From Chloroflexota bacterium (GTDB lineage Bacteria > Chloroflexota > Dehalococcoidia > Lucifugimonadales > GCA-002723415): a stretch of DNA of 64,000 bases. Each line of letters begins with the position of its first letter. The first letter of the stretch is position 1. The stretch is from positions 18,576 through 82,575 of the forward strand of contig PBOA01000033.1 in assembly GCA_002723415.1 (NCBI GenBank), given 5' to 3'. This document shows positions 19,401 to 28,468 of the stretch, piece after piece. A program made the position numbers and the translations under genes. The notes beneath the pieces are model-generated. The model was not told where the DNA came from, made no database searches, and saw only the letters and a program-made list of their open reading frames with translations.

Positions 19401-20537
19401 TTAACGGTAATGGCCTCGAGCTGGCAAATTCCAAATAGATTCTAAAGTTCCACCTCTAATACCAAACATATAATCATGTAAATTCACACATGCAGTTATA
19501 TCATAAGGAATGCACCAAATCCTATCTCCCAATTTTAAATTTTCGTTTTCCCATTCAAATTCTATATTCCCATGCTCAGCACTAAGCCCTGTCACAATTG
19601 CACCTTTTATACTTGCTTCAGGAGAACCTAAATCCCCTCCGATAGCCTTTCTCCCTCCGTCAGTAATTATGGTTTTTGAAGTAGGTAAGCTTGTCACACA
19701 AGTCATAACTCTTGCTGCATTTTTAAATTCAGTCCTTAAAGCTTTATATTTAGCATCCATTAATGCATATGATCCAGCAACAATATCAGTTATACCAGAA
19801 AGAGAAGCAACATCTAGATAGTCATAAGTACTCCCATAAACTACAGAATTAACATCAATACCATTAATTTGAATTTGTTCTCGAAAATTTAAAATTTTCT
19901 GAGCAAATTCAACAGACTCTTTATTTTTCTTATTAAATTCTGACACGTTATAACTATTATCTTCTGGTCCACTTTCTGACACATAATTATTTATATATTT
20001 ACCAAATAAACCTTGAAAATTTACCCCAGGCAAATTAACTAGATTATTACAAATTTCTTGAGCTTCAGTTCCTGGCAATACGCCTAAACTATCCTCATAA
20101 CAACGAATAACAAGAAGTATATTAATTTCTACTCCAGAAAATTTAGCAGCGTCTGATAAATCTTGTGCATTAGATAAATTATCTACCAACAAAGTTATAT
20201 TAACGTTCTTGGCTAAAGAACATAAACGCTTAATTTTACTTTTATTATAAATAATATTTGAAATAAAAATATCATTTAATCCATTTTGCGCAAAAACTTC
20301 TGCTTGACCTAATGTAGAAACAGTAATCCCTGAAGTAGAAGAATATTCAACTTGCTTATGAGCTATTGCTGGAGAACCGTGAGCACCAACATAAGGTTTT
20401 ACATTTAACCCTTTAGATTCTATGAAAGTATTCATATAATTTAAATTATACTCTAAGAAATCTAAGTCTATCATTAAGCCCGGTGTATCTAATTCTATTT
20501 CTTGTGTACCTATATCTTTAAATATTGGTCTTTCCAT
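19401..20537 (-). CDS. DSD1-family paralogue lacking the PLP-lysine motif
   Basis: LDTPGLMIDLDFLEYNLNYM, VKPYVGAHGSPAIAHKQ (K replaced by G), ITDIVAGSYALMDAKY. Confidence 0.8.
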   Translation of the reverse strand: MERPIFKDIGTQEIELDTPGLMIDLDFLEYNLNYMNTFIESKGLNVKPYVGAHGSPAIAHKQVEYSSTSGITVSTLGQAEVFAQNGLNDIFISNIIYNKSKIKRLCSLAKNVNITLLVDNLSNAQDLSDAAKFSGVEINILLVIRCYEDSLGVLPGTEAQEICNNLVNLPGVNFQGLFGKYINNYVSESGPEDNSYNVSEFNKKNKESVEFAQKILNFREQIQINGIDVNSVVYGSTYDYLDVASLSGITDIVAGSYALMDAKYKALRTEFKNAARVMTCVTSLPTSKTIITDGGRKAIGGDLGSPEASIKGAIVTGLSAEHGNIEFEWENENLKLGDRIWCIPYDITACVNLHDYMFGIRGGTLESIWNLPARGHYR

Positions 20538-20683
20538 TTACATTTTTCCTTATTTAATTTATATAAATAACAAATAGGAGATTATCATAAATAACTTCAT
20601 AAATAAATGCCTCTTGACGAAAAATAATTAATATTTAAAAATAATCACATAGTTAATTAAACTGAAAGTACTTTTTATATATA

Positions 20684-21223
20684 ATGCTAGATTTTGAACT
20701 GATTAATAATGAAAATATTGTTAATAATATATTTATATCTAATAAAGATAATTTTTCTGACAACTTAATATTAACTAATAAGCGTTTAGTTAATATTAAA
20801 AAAGAAAAAAACAAAACCCATTTAAAGGTTATTTCTATTGAAGAAGTAAGTGAAATAGAATGCAATTCAATATTACCAAATAATCAATCTATAATTTGGA
20901 GTATAACTGCATTTGCTACTGGGATATTACTATATTTAGCTTTCAAAGAAACAATCTTAGGAACTCTTTTTTTTCTTTTCCTACTTTCACTTGGAGTTTA
21001 TTTAACTATTGATTATTTAACTTCAAAAAAATATCAAAAGTTAATATTTAAAACAAAATCTAACAATAGCAATATTGAATATACTATAAATAAAGATAAA
21101 GCAGAATTCGATACTCAATATTTCATCAAATTATTTTTTAAATTACGATGGAAATTATTACATGAAAACAAACTAAATATAACTAGCCCTAGACACAAAC
21201 AAATTTTCCCAAGATATAAATAA
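20684..21223 (+). CDS. hypothetical protein with PH-like segment and two transmembrane helices
   Basis: NLILTNKRLVNIKKEKNKTHLKVISIEEVSEIE then hydrophobic hairpin. Confidence 0.6.
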   Translation: MLDFELINNENIVNNIFISNKDNFSDNLILTNKRLVNIKKEKNKTHLKVISIEEVSEIECNSILPNNQSIIWSITAFATGILLYLAFKETILGTLFFLFLLSLGVYLTIDYLTSKKYQKLIFKTKSNNSNIEYTINKDKAEFDTQYFIKLFFKLRWKLLHENKLNITSPRHKQIFPRYK

Positions 21224-21257
21224 AATAATCAAATTTACCACCTCAATTATTTTATTT
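21218..21257. terminator. possible bidirectional terminator, AT-only perfect inverted repeat
   Basis: AAATAAAATAAT (21218-21229) / ATTATTTTATTT (21246-21257), 12 bp perfect, 16-nt loop, at a convergent gene junction. Confidence 0.4.
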
Positions 21258-22283
21258 ACTAGCATCAATTCTTAAACTTGGATACACATCTAAATCCCAT
21301 TGGTAAGCCAAATTATTTTTCAACCTAAAATATGCTGCTGAGGCAATCATAGCTCCATTGTCAGTACATAAAGATGGTCTAGGAATAAATAGGTCTATGG
21401 GAGATTCTTTTGCAAATACATCCCTTAATAATTTATTCGCGGCAACCCCTCCTCCAATAATTAAGCCCTTAGCTTTGTATTTTTTTACAGCCCCAATAGT
21501 ATTTCTTACTATAGTATCCACTATAGCATCTTGAAAGGATTTAGCAATGTCAGCTATTTTCTGATCTATATTATCAATAGAATTATTAGGGTAAACTCCC
21601 ATTAATTCAGCTCTTCTTACAACTGAAGTTTTCAAACCACTAAAACTAAAATCCATCGAATTTTTGACCTTTGGCCTAGGAAATTCAGGTTTTAACAAAC
21701 TGCCTTTCACAGAAACCTTTTGAATTTCTGGCCCTCCTGGGAAACCCAAACCTAAAACTCTCGCAACTTTATCAAAAACTTCTCCAGCAGCATCATCTCT
21801 AGATCGAGCTATAATCTGAAAATCTCCATGCCCTTTCATCAAAATCAAATCAGTATGCCCTCCAGATACAACTAAAGATATAAGAGGAAACCCCGGGTTT
21901 TCTCTTATATCTACATCTTCCAAGCATGTTGCATATATATGCCCTTCAATATGATTCACTCCTATGAAAGGCAATCCTGCCGCTATTGCCATAGATTTAG
22001 CAGTATTTACTCCAATCAATAATGATCCAGCCAAACCAGGCCCACAAGTAACAGATAAAGCATCTATATCTTTCAAATCCATTTTTGCTTCAGTTAATGC
22101 TTTATTTATTGCAGGTACAATCTTTACTATGTGCTCTCGAGAAGCTACTTCAGGGATAATACCACCAAATTCTGAATGCATATCAGCTTGAGAAAAAACA
22201 ATGTTTGTAATTATATTTCTACCATCCTCAACAATCCCTACAGCAGTATCATCACATGAAGTTTCTATACCTAATATTTTCAT
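21252..22283 (-). CDS. tsaD: tRNA N6-adenosine threonylcarbamoyltransferase
   Basis: MKILGIETSCDDTAVGIVEDG, GIIPEVASREHI, GVNHIEGHIYA, GGGVAANKLLR. Confidence 0.97.
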   Translation of the reverse strand: MKILGIETSCDDTAVGIVEDGRNIITNIVFSQADMHSEFGGIIPEVASREHIVKIVPAINKALTEAKMDLKDIDALSVTCGPGLAGSLLIGVNTAKSMAIAAGLPFIGVNHIEGHIYATCLEDVDIRENPGFPLISLVVSGGHTDLILMKGHGDFQIIARSRDDAAGEVFDKVARVLGLGFPGGPEIQKVSVKGSLLKPEFPRPKVKNSMDFSFSGLKTSVVRRAELMGVYPNNSIDNIDQKIADIAKSFQDAIVDTIVRNTIGAVKKYKAKGLIIGGGVAANKLLRDVFAKESPIDLFIPRPSLCTDNGAMIASAAYFRLKNNLAYQWDLDVYPSLRIDASK

Positions 22284-23413
22284 AATTGATTACCTTTATA
22301 ATATTTATCAGAAAAAACTTCATTAGGTAAAAAAGATTTTCGACTAGACCCATATTTATAATCTATACCTTTAGTTGTAACAACACTTATAGAAGTATAA
22401 AAATCACTCTCTCCACTAACTCCACTACCATTTCCTCCGCCATGCCCTCTTAACCATTGAGGGTCAATTAATTGAATCCCTTTCCAATTTCCATTTGTAG
22501 CTAACAAGTGTCCAAATCTAGCTAAATCAGAAGCACTTATCACGATCCAACCTGGGCCACTTCTCACAGGTATATTATTTATAACATAAGGAGGGTCTAA
22601 ATAGGTATATGAATCTGGAATATCAGGATAAAAATATTTTTGAGATTTGACGAATTCACCAGTATACCAATCCCAGTTATTAGATTTGATTCCAATTTTT
22701 GAAAATAGTCGCTCATCAACGACATCCTTTAAGTCTCTATTCCAAAGAGAAGTCAATGCTTGACCTAGCCTCCAAAAACCTGCACTACTATATACTCCTT
22801 GAGTACCTGGTTCTATATGAGAATACAAATCATATGAAGGATCGCCAGTCCATGTGCTCCAATTTGGTATTCCATAGACACTTTTATCGTCTTCTAATCC
22901 AGTTCGTTTTTCTTGCCACCTTATTCCCATTTCCATTGGAAATCCTCCAAAATGTAAATCCCCATATTTATATCCAATAATATGCCTCCAAGTTAAGGTT
23001 TTATGATAACCTTGATCTAAATATTTGTGAGAATGTGATAGCTCAGCTTCACCAGTCCAGGTTTTATATATGAGATCATCAGGATTTATAAGCCCATCCT
23101 CTATTGCACAGCCTATTAAAACCCAACATAAAGCTTTACCTACAGATGCTGTGTGGAATCTGTAATTTCTATCACCCCATTCATGTATTATATAGCCACC
23201 TCTAGTAATGACAGTACCAAATTTATTATCACAATGATCTTCTCCTCCAAAATTTGCACCTTTAACATTAAGGGTACTGATCCAAGTATTAAATATACTA
23301 GAATTGATGCCTAATTTATCTAAATTTTTTAAATCCCAATCTTCATCAGGAAATGTAACCCAATCAGGTATTTTCTTGAGTTTCACATATAATCCTTTAA
23401 TAAAAAGTACCAC
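22280..23413 (-). CDS. serine hydrolase, beta-lactamase/class C PBP-like
   Basis: RFHTASVGKALCWVLIGCAIEDGLI (SxxK), YSSAGFWRLGQAL (YxN-like position), overlaps tsaD by 4 bp. Confidence 0.75.
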   Translation of the reverse strand: MVLFIKGLYVKLKKIPDWVTFPDEDWDLKNLDKLGINSSIFNTWISTLNVKGANFGGEDHCDNKFGTVITRGGYIIHEWGDRNYRFHTASVGKALCWVLIGCAIEDGLINPDDLIYKTWTGEAELSHSHKYLDQGYHKTLTWRHIIGYKYGDLHFGGFPMEMGIRWQEKRTGLEDDKSVYGIPNWSTWTGDPSYDLYSHIEPGTQGVYSSAGFWRLGQALTSLWNRDLKDVVDERLFSKIGIKSNNWDWYTGEFVKSQKYFYPDIPDSYTYLDPPYVINNIPVRSGPGWIVISASDLARFGHLLATNGNWKGIQLIDPQWLRGHGGGNGSGVSGESDFYTSISVVTTKGIDYKYGSSRKSFLPNEVFSDKYYKGNQL

Positions 23414-23422
23414 TCAATATAA

Positions 23423-24091
23423 TTAATAATTCAGAACAGCTTTGATATTCATAATATTGTCTTTAATCGGAAAATCATTTCCCAAAATTGCAGATCCAGC
23501 AACTAATAAATTGGCTCCAGACTTTGAGACCATTGGGGCAGTTTCTAAATTAATTCCCCCATCTACACCTATATCAATATCAAGACCTAATTCATCTATT
23601 TCTAATCTAAGTTTGTTTATTTTTTCCAGACTAGACGGTATAAATTTTTGCCCCCCAAAGCCCGGATTAACTGACATGATTAATATTTCATCTACATCCG
23701 AAAGAATTGGTTTGATTAAATCTATTGAAGTTGTAGGGTTTATAGCTATACCAACTTCAACCCCCAATTCTTTAATTTGAAATATTGATTTATGAATATC
23801 AATACAAGATTCTAAATGAATAATAATTCTATCAGATCCAGCATTTACAAAATCAGATATAAATTTATCTGGACTATTCACCATCATATGAACATGAAAT
23901 GGTAAGTTTGTAAAAGGTCGAATAGATTCTACTACTACAGAACCAATAGTAATATTTGGAACAAAATGACCATCCATCACATCAATATGTATGTTGTCTA
24001 TATCATATTTATTCAATTCAGTAATTTGATATCCTAAAGAACTAAAATCAGCAGATAAAATTGATGGTGCTAATTTAATACCTTTAGACAT
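23423..24091 (-). CDS. rpe: ribulose-phosphate 3-epimerase
   Basis: KLAPSILSADFSSLG, IDVMDGHFVPNITIG, ILIMSVNPGFGGQKFIP, VDGGIN; start set at MSKGIKLAPS inside ORF 23423..24121. Confidence 0.95.
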   Translation of the reverse strand: MSKGIKLAPSILSADFSSLGYQITELNKYDIDNIHIDVMDGHFVPNITIGSVVVESIRPFTNLPFHVHMMVNSPDKFISDFVNAGSDRIIIHLESCIDIHKSIFQIKELGVEVGIAINPTTSIDLIKPILSDVDEILIMSVNPGFGGQKFIPSSLEKINKLRLEIDELGLDIDIGVDGGINLETAPMVSKSGANLLVAGSAILGNDFPIKDNIMNIKAVLNY

Positions 24092-25424
24092 ATTCTTCAT
24101 CCTCAAGTAGTTTTTTTGCATTCAAAATTGATTCTTCAACTTGATTGTATGAAGTACCACCTGGAATATCTCTGGATGAAATAGATTTTTCTAAATTAAT
24201 TTCTAAAACATCACTATCAAACAAATCACTCAACTCTTTATAACTTGATAATGGAAGTTCAGTAAATCTTTTACCTTTACTACTTGCTATAGAACTTAAT
24301 TCAGACACTATAGAATGAGCCTTTCTAAATGGCATACCTTTATTAACTAAATAATCAGCAATATCAGTAGCTAAAATATTACCTTGATCTGTGGCTGAAA
24401 TCATATTTTTTGAATTAATTTTTATATTAACAATTAAGTCAGCCAACACATATAAAGTAGACAAAAGAGTATCTGAAGTATCAAAAAAAGCTATTTTATC
24501 TTCTTGCATATCACGATTATACGTTAAAGGAAGAGATTTCATTATAGTTAATAAAGAAATTAGCCCTCCATAAACACGCCCAGTCTTACCTCTTGCTAAT
24601 TCTAAAAAGTCTGGATTACGTTTCTGGGGCATTATGCTACTACCAGTAATATAATCTTCACTTATTTCTATAAATTTAAATTCTTCAGAATTCCATATAA
24701 TCAATTCTTCAGACAATCTAGAAATGTGCATCATACATATAGAAGCAGCTGACTGAAAATCTAGTAGAAAGTCTCTATCCGACACTGCATCCATACTATT
24801 TACTGTTAAAGAACTAAACCCTAACTCTTTTGCAACTGATTGTCTGTCAATGGGATAAGGGACTCCAGCTAAAGCACCACTACCAAGAGGTAAAACGTCT
24901 ACTCTCTTATATGCCTGAAGAAATCTTTGATAATCCCTGTTAAACATTTGGAAATATGCCATCATGTGATGTGAAAAAAGTACCGGCTGAGCTCTTTGTA
25001 AATGAGTGTATCCAGGCAAAATAATTTTAGAATTTAATTCTGATATTTTTATAAATGAATTTCGTAATAATTTTAAAGCTGAAAATACATCTTTAATAAC
25101 ATCTTTAACATACATACGTAAATCTAAAGCAATTTGATCATTTCTTGACCTTGCTGTATGCAACTTACCGGCTACATCTCCAATCTTTATAAAAAGCCTA
25201 TTCTCTATATTCATATGAATATCTTCAAGTTCGGCTTTCCATGGAAAATCTCCTGATTCAATTTCAATTTTAATCTCCATTAAACCATTAACAATTTGAG
25301 AAGCTTCTTTTTCATTGATTATGGATTGCTTAGATAACATATTTACATGAGCTATTGAACCTTGTATGTCTTGCTTATATAAACGCTTATCAAATTTTAT
25401 AGAAGATGTATAATCAGATTTCAT
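24084..25424 (-). CDS. argH: argininosuccinate lyase
   Basis: GKLHTARSRNDQIALDLRMY, GSSIMPQKRNPDFLELARGKTGRV. Confidence 0.97.
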   Translation of the reverse strand: MKSDYTSSIKFDKRLYKQDIQGSIAHVNMLSKQSIINEKEASQIVNGLMEIKIEIESGDFPWKAELEDIHMNIENRLFIKIGDVAGKLHTARSRNDQIALDLRMYVKDVIKDVFSALKLLRNSFIKISELNSKIILPGYTHLQRAQPVLFSHHMMAYFQMFNRDYQRFLQAYKRVDVLPLGSGALAGVPYPIDRQSVAKELGFSSLTVNSMDAVSDRDFLLDFQSAASICMMHISRLSEELIIWNSEEFKFIEISEDYITGSSIMPQKRNPDFLELARGKTGRVYGGLISLLTIMKSLPLTYNRDMQEDKIAFFDTSDTLLSTLYVLADLIVNIKINSKNMISATDQGNILATDIADYLVNKGMPFRKAHSIVSELSSIASSKGKRFTELPLSSYKELSDLFDSDVLEINLEKSISSRDIPGGTSYNQVEESILNAKKLLEDEEYV

Positions 25425-25478
25425 TTCAACTCTTTTTTAAATAAAAATATATATAAATTATATAATAAATTTTCCAAC

Positions 25479-25952
25479 CTATTCTACATGTTTTTTTGGA
25501 ACAAGAAACCGTCTTCGTAGTGATATAACTTTATCTTTGCTTTGATTTTCACCTATAGTTTCTAAATAAACTATTCCTCTATCAGTTTTAGTCTTACTCA
25601 AAACAACGTCTAAAATAGTACTTATAGCGTAAAGTGTATCCCCTTGAAATACGGGCTTGTAATGTACTATATTCTCATATTCTAGATTTGCAATAGCTTT
25701 ACCTGAGATATCTTTAACACTCATTCCCACTATTAAGCTGAAAACTAATGTACCAACAACAAGAATCTTTTTATGTTGATGATTAGTCATATAATGTTCA
25801 TCAATATGTAATGGATTATGGTTCATTGTTAATAAAGAAAAAAGATGATTATCCATTTCTGTAATAGTCTTACCTGGCCAATGTTTAAAAACATCTCCAA
25901 TTACAAAATCTTCAAAATATCCTCCAAAATTATTTTTTGACTCATGAATCAT
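25479..25952 (-). CDS. MaoC-like (R)-specific dehydratase
   Basis: GGYFEDFVIGDVFKHWPGKTITEMDNHLFSLLTMNHNPLHID hot-dog fold motif. Confidence 0.9.
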   Translation of the reverse strand: MIHESKNNFGGYFEDFVIGDVFKHWPGKTITEMDNHLFSLLTMNHNPLHIDEHYMTNHQHKKILVVGTLVFSLIVGMSVKDISGKAIANLEYENIVHYKPVFQGDTLYAISTILDVVLSKTKTDRGIVYLETIGENQSKDKVISLRRRFLVPKKHVE

Positions 25953-25982
25953 TATTTACTCTCTAAAAATAATAAACTAACT

Positions 25983-27242
25983 TTATTTATTGATAAATGG
26001 TCCTTGCTTTAACCCAAAATTTTTAGCAGAAACTCCTAGAACTTTTACAAAACCTTCCGCATCAACATGATCATAATTACCAACCCCTTCCATTGATGAG
26101 TCATCAGTATACAGCGAATATGGAATTGAAGATTCAGCTTTATCAATATATTCAAAGTAAATATTCCCTTTATATACCCTGATATAAATAGTCCCAGTAG
26201 CAAAATAATTAATTTTATTTAACATGTCTAAAGCTGTATTTGTAGCAAGGTCAAACCAATAACCTTGATATACTTGCCTACTAATCACATTGGATAAATT
26301 TTCAAATAATTCTCTAGATCTTCTATCTAATATAAATTGAAGCAAATATTCATAAGATTTACCTAAAATCTCCATACCTGGAGATTCATAAATACCCCTA
26401 GACTTAATTCCAACAAACCTATTTTCTATTACATGTGTCCCAATCCCAATCCCATGTTTGCCACCAATATTATTAGCAGTATCAAATATATTAACAAGGT
26501 CTAATTTCTCATCATTTATAGATATAGGGACTCCTTTTTCCCATTGTATAGATACAATTTCATGTTTATCTTCAGATTCCCATGGCCAGACTCCCATGCC
26601 AGTATTTACAAAAAATGGAGACAAAGTGACATCTTCAAGGTCTCCTGCTTCATGAGTAAGGCCTAAAAAATTAGCATCAGTTGAGTACTTTGATTCAGAT
26701 TTTGGTTTAATTGGAAGAGAATTAGATATACAATAATCAAGCATTTCATTACGGCCTGGGAATTCGCTTAAAAATTCTGGATCCCTCCAGGGAGCATAAA
26801 CTTCAAAATTCGGATATAGCATATTTGAACCTAATTGAAATCTAATCTGGTCATTTCCTCTGCCAGTCGCACCATGGAATAATGTTTCAATACCTTTATC
26901 ATTCATAGAATCCAATATCAACTTTGTAGTTACAGGCCTGGCTATACCAGTAGTGTTCCAATATTCTCCTTCATATTTAGCTTGAGATTGTATAATTTTT
27001 AAACCTGCATCAGCTAATTCTTTTTTCCCATCAATAATATTCGCTGATTTAGCGCCACAAGATAACATTCTAGATATTACGACATCTAAATTTTCCTCAT
27101 CAGGCTGCCCTAAATCAACTGTATATGTATGAATTTCAAAACCTTTTTCAGATAACCAATGAGTAACAGTACAACTATCCAATCCTCCTGAAACTGCTCC
27201 AGCAATTTTTAAAGACTTAGATTTTAATTCTTTCCAATTCAA
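25983..27242 (-). CDS. argG: argininosuccinate synthase
   Basis: AGAVSGGLDSCTVTHWLSEKGFEIHTYTVDLGQ, HGATGRGNDQIRFQL. Confidence 0.95.
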   Translation of the reverse strand: MNWKELKSKSLKIAGAVSGGLDSCTVTHWLSEKGFEIHTYTVDLGQPDEENLDVVISRMLSCGAKSANIIDGKKELADAGLKIIQSQAKYEGEYWNTTGIARPVTTKLILDSMNDKGIETLFHGATGRGNDQIRFQLGSNMLYPNFEVYAPWRDPEFLSEFPGRNEMLDYCISNSLPIKPKSESKYSTDANFLGLTHEAGDLEDVTLSPFFVNTGMGVWPWESEDKHEIVSIQWEKGVPISINDEKLDLVNIFDTANNIGGKHGIGIGTHVIENRFVGIKSRGIYESPGMEILGKSYEYLLQFILDRRSRELFENLSNVISRQVYQGYWFDLATNTALDMLNKINYFATGTIYIRVYKGNIYFEYIDKAESSIPYSLYTDDSSMEGVGNYDHVDAEGFVKVLGVSAKNFGLKQGPFINK

Positions 27243-27266
27243 ATCAACCTCTCTAATTATAATTTA

Positions 27267-28463
27267 TCAACTTGAAAGTTTATCAAGCGATTTTTTTAAT
27301 ATATTAAAAGCTTTAGAAGCTTCATCAATACTTACCGTTAGTGGAGGCATTAAACGTATAGCATCTGGGCGTAATGGATTCGTCAAAAGACCATTATCAT
27401 TACAAATTGAAACTAAATCTGCAGAGATTTCCGAATTAAATTGAATAGCCCATAATAACCCAATCCCTCTAATATCTTGAATTATTTCAAATTCATTCTT
27501 AATTTTATTCAACTCATTTCTAAAATAATTTTCCATTTTAGAAACTTTATCAACTATTTTTTCATTTATAATATATTCCGTAGATGCAAATGCTGCAGAA
27601 CAAGTTAACGCATTACCCCCAAATGTAGACCCATGATCCCCAGGATCAAAAGCACATGCTTGGTCTTTAGCTAAAAATGCTCCTATAGGAACACCTCCAC
27701 CCAAACCTTTAGCTAAAGTCATAATATCAGGCTCAACATCAAAAACCTGATAACCAAATAACTTCCCTAACCTACCTAAACCTGTTTGTACTTCATCGAA
27801 TATAAGTAATATACCATTTTCATCACACCATTTGCGCACATTTTTTAAATAATTTTTATCTGGAATATTTACGCCTCCTTCTCCTTGAACAGGCTCAAGC
27901 ATCACTGCAACAGTTTTATCATCGGTAGCTTTTTTTATTTCTTCCAAATCATTATAATTGACATGTTTAAAGCCAGTAGGGATAGGTTGAAATATATCTT
28001 GATATTTGGGCTGGCCTGTTGCAGCTACCGACATCATTGTCCTGCCATGGAAAGAATTAAATGCAGTAATTATCTCAAATGCATTATTTAAATTTTTCTT
28101 GCCAAATTTACGTGCCAATTTTATAGCACCTTCATTAGCTTCAGTACCACTATTGCAAATAAATATTTTATCTAAACAGCTATTTTCTACTAATATTTCA
28201 GCTAATTTTAATTGAGGTACAGTATAAAATTGATTAGATGTTTGTAACAAAGTATTTGCTTGTTCTGAAATTGCTTTAGAAACATACTTATTAGAATGCC
28301 CCACATTATTAACTGCCCAGCCTGAAGTAAAATCTATGTACTCTTTACCATTATCATCCCAGACATAAGTTCCTTCACCTTTAACTATCACTATAGGTTG
28401 TCGTTTCACAACAAACATATAATAATTACTCTCAATTTCTTTCCAATCCTTACTCATATTCAC
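27267..28463 (-). CDS. argD: acetylornithine/succinyldiaminopimelate-type aminotransferase
   Basis: DFTSGWAVNNVGH, NSGTEANEGAIKLARK, FDEVQTGLGR, DHGSTFGGNALTCSAA. Confidence 0.93.
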   Translation of the reverse strand: MNMSKDWKEIESNYYMFVVKRQPIVIVKGEGTYVWDDNGKEYIDFTSGWAVNNVGHSNKYVSKAISEQANTLLQTSNQFYTVPQLKLAEILVENSCLDKIFICNSGTEANEGAIKLARKFGKKNLNNAFEIITAFNSFHGRTMMSVAATGQPKYQDIFQPIPTGFKHVNYNDLEEIKKATDDKTVAVMLEPVQGEGGVNIPDKNYLKNVRKWCDENGILLIFDEVQTGLGRLGKLFGYQVFDVEPDIMTLAKGLGGGVPIGAFLAKDQACAFDPGDHGSTFGGNALTCSAAFASTEYIINEKIVDKVSKMENYFRNELNKIKNEFEIIQDIRGIGLLWAIQFNSEISADLVSICNDNGLLTNPLRPDAIRLMPPLTVSIDEASKAFNILKKSLDKLSS

Positions 28464-28468
28464 CTCCT

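Noticed and set aside
19510-19821. Plus-strand 103-aa ORF inside the DSD1 paralogue
   Set aside because: Antisense of a conserved CDS, no recognisable domain
22699-22980. Plus-strand ORF inside the serine hydrolase gene
   Set aside because: Antisense to a supported CDS; no motif
23442-23780. Plus-strand 112-aa ORF inside rpe
   Set aside because: Antisense of conserved rpe
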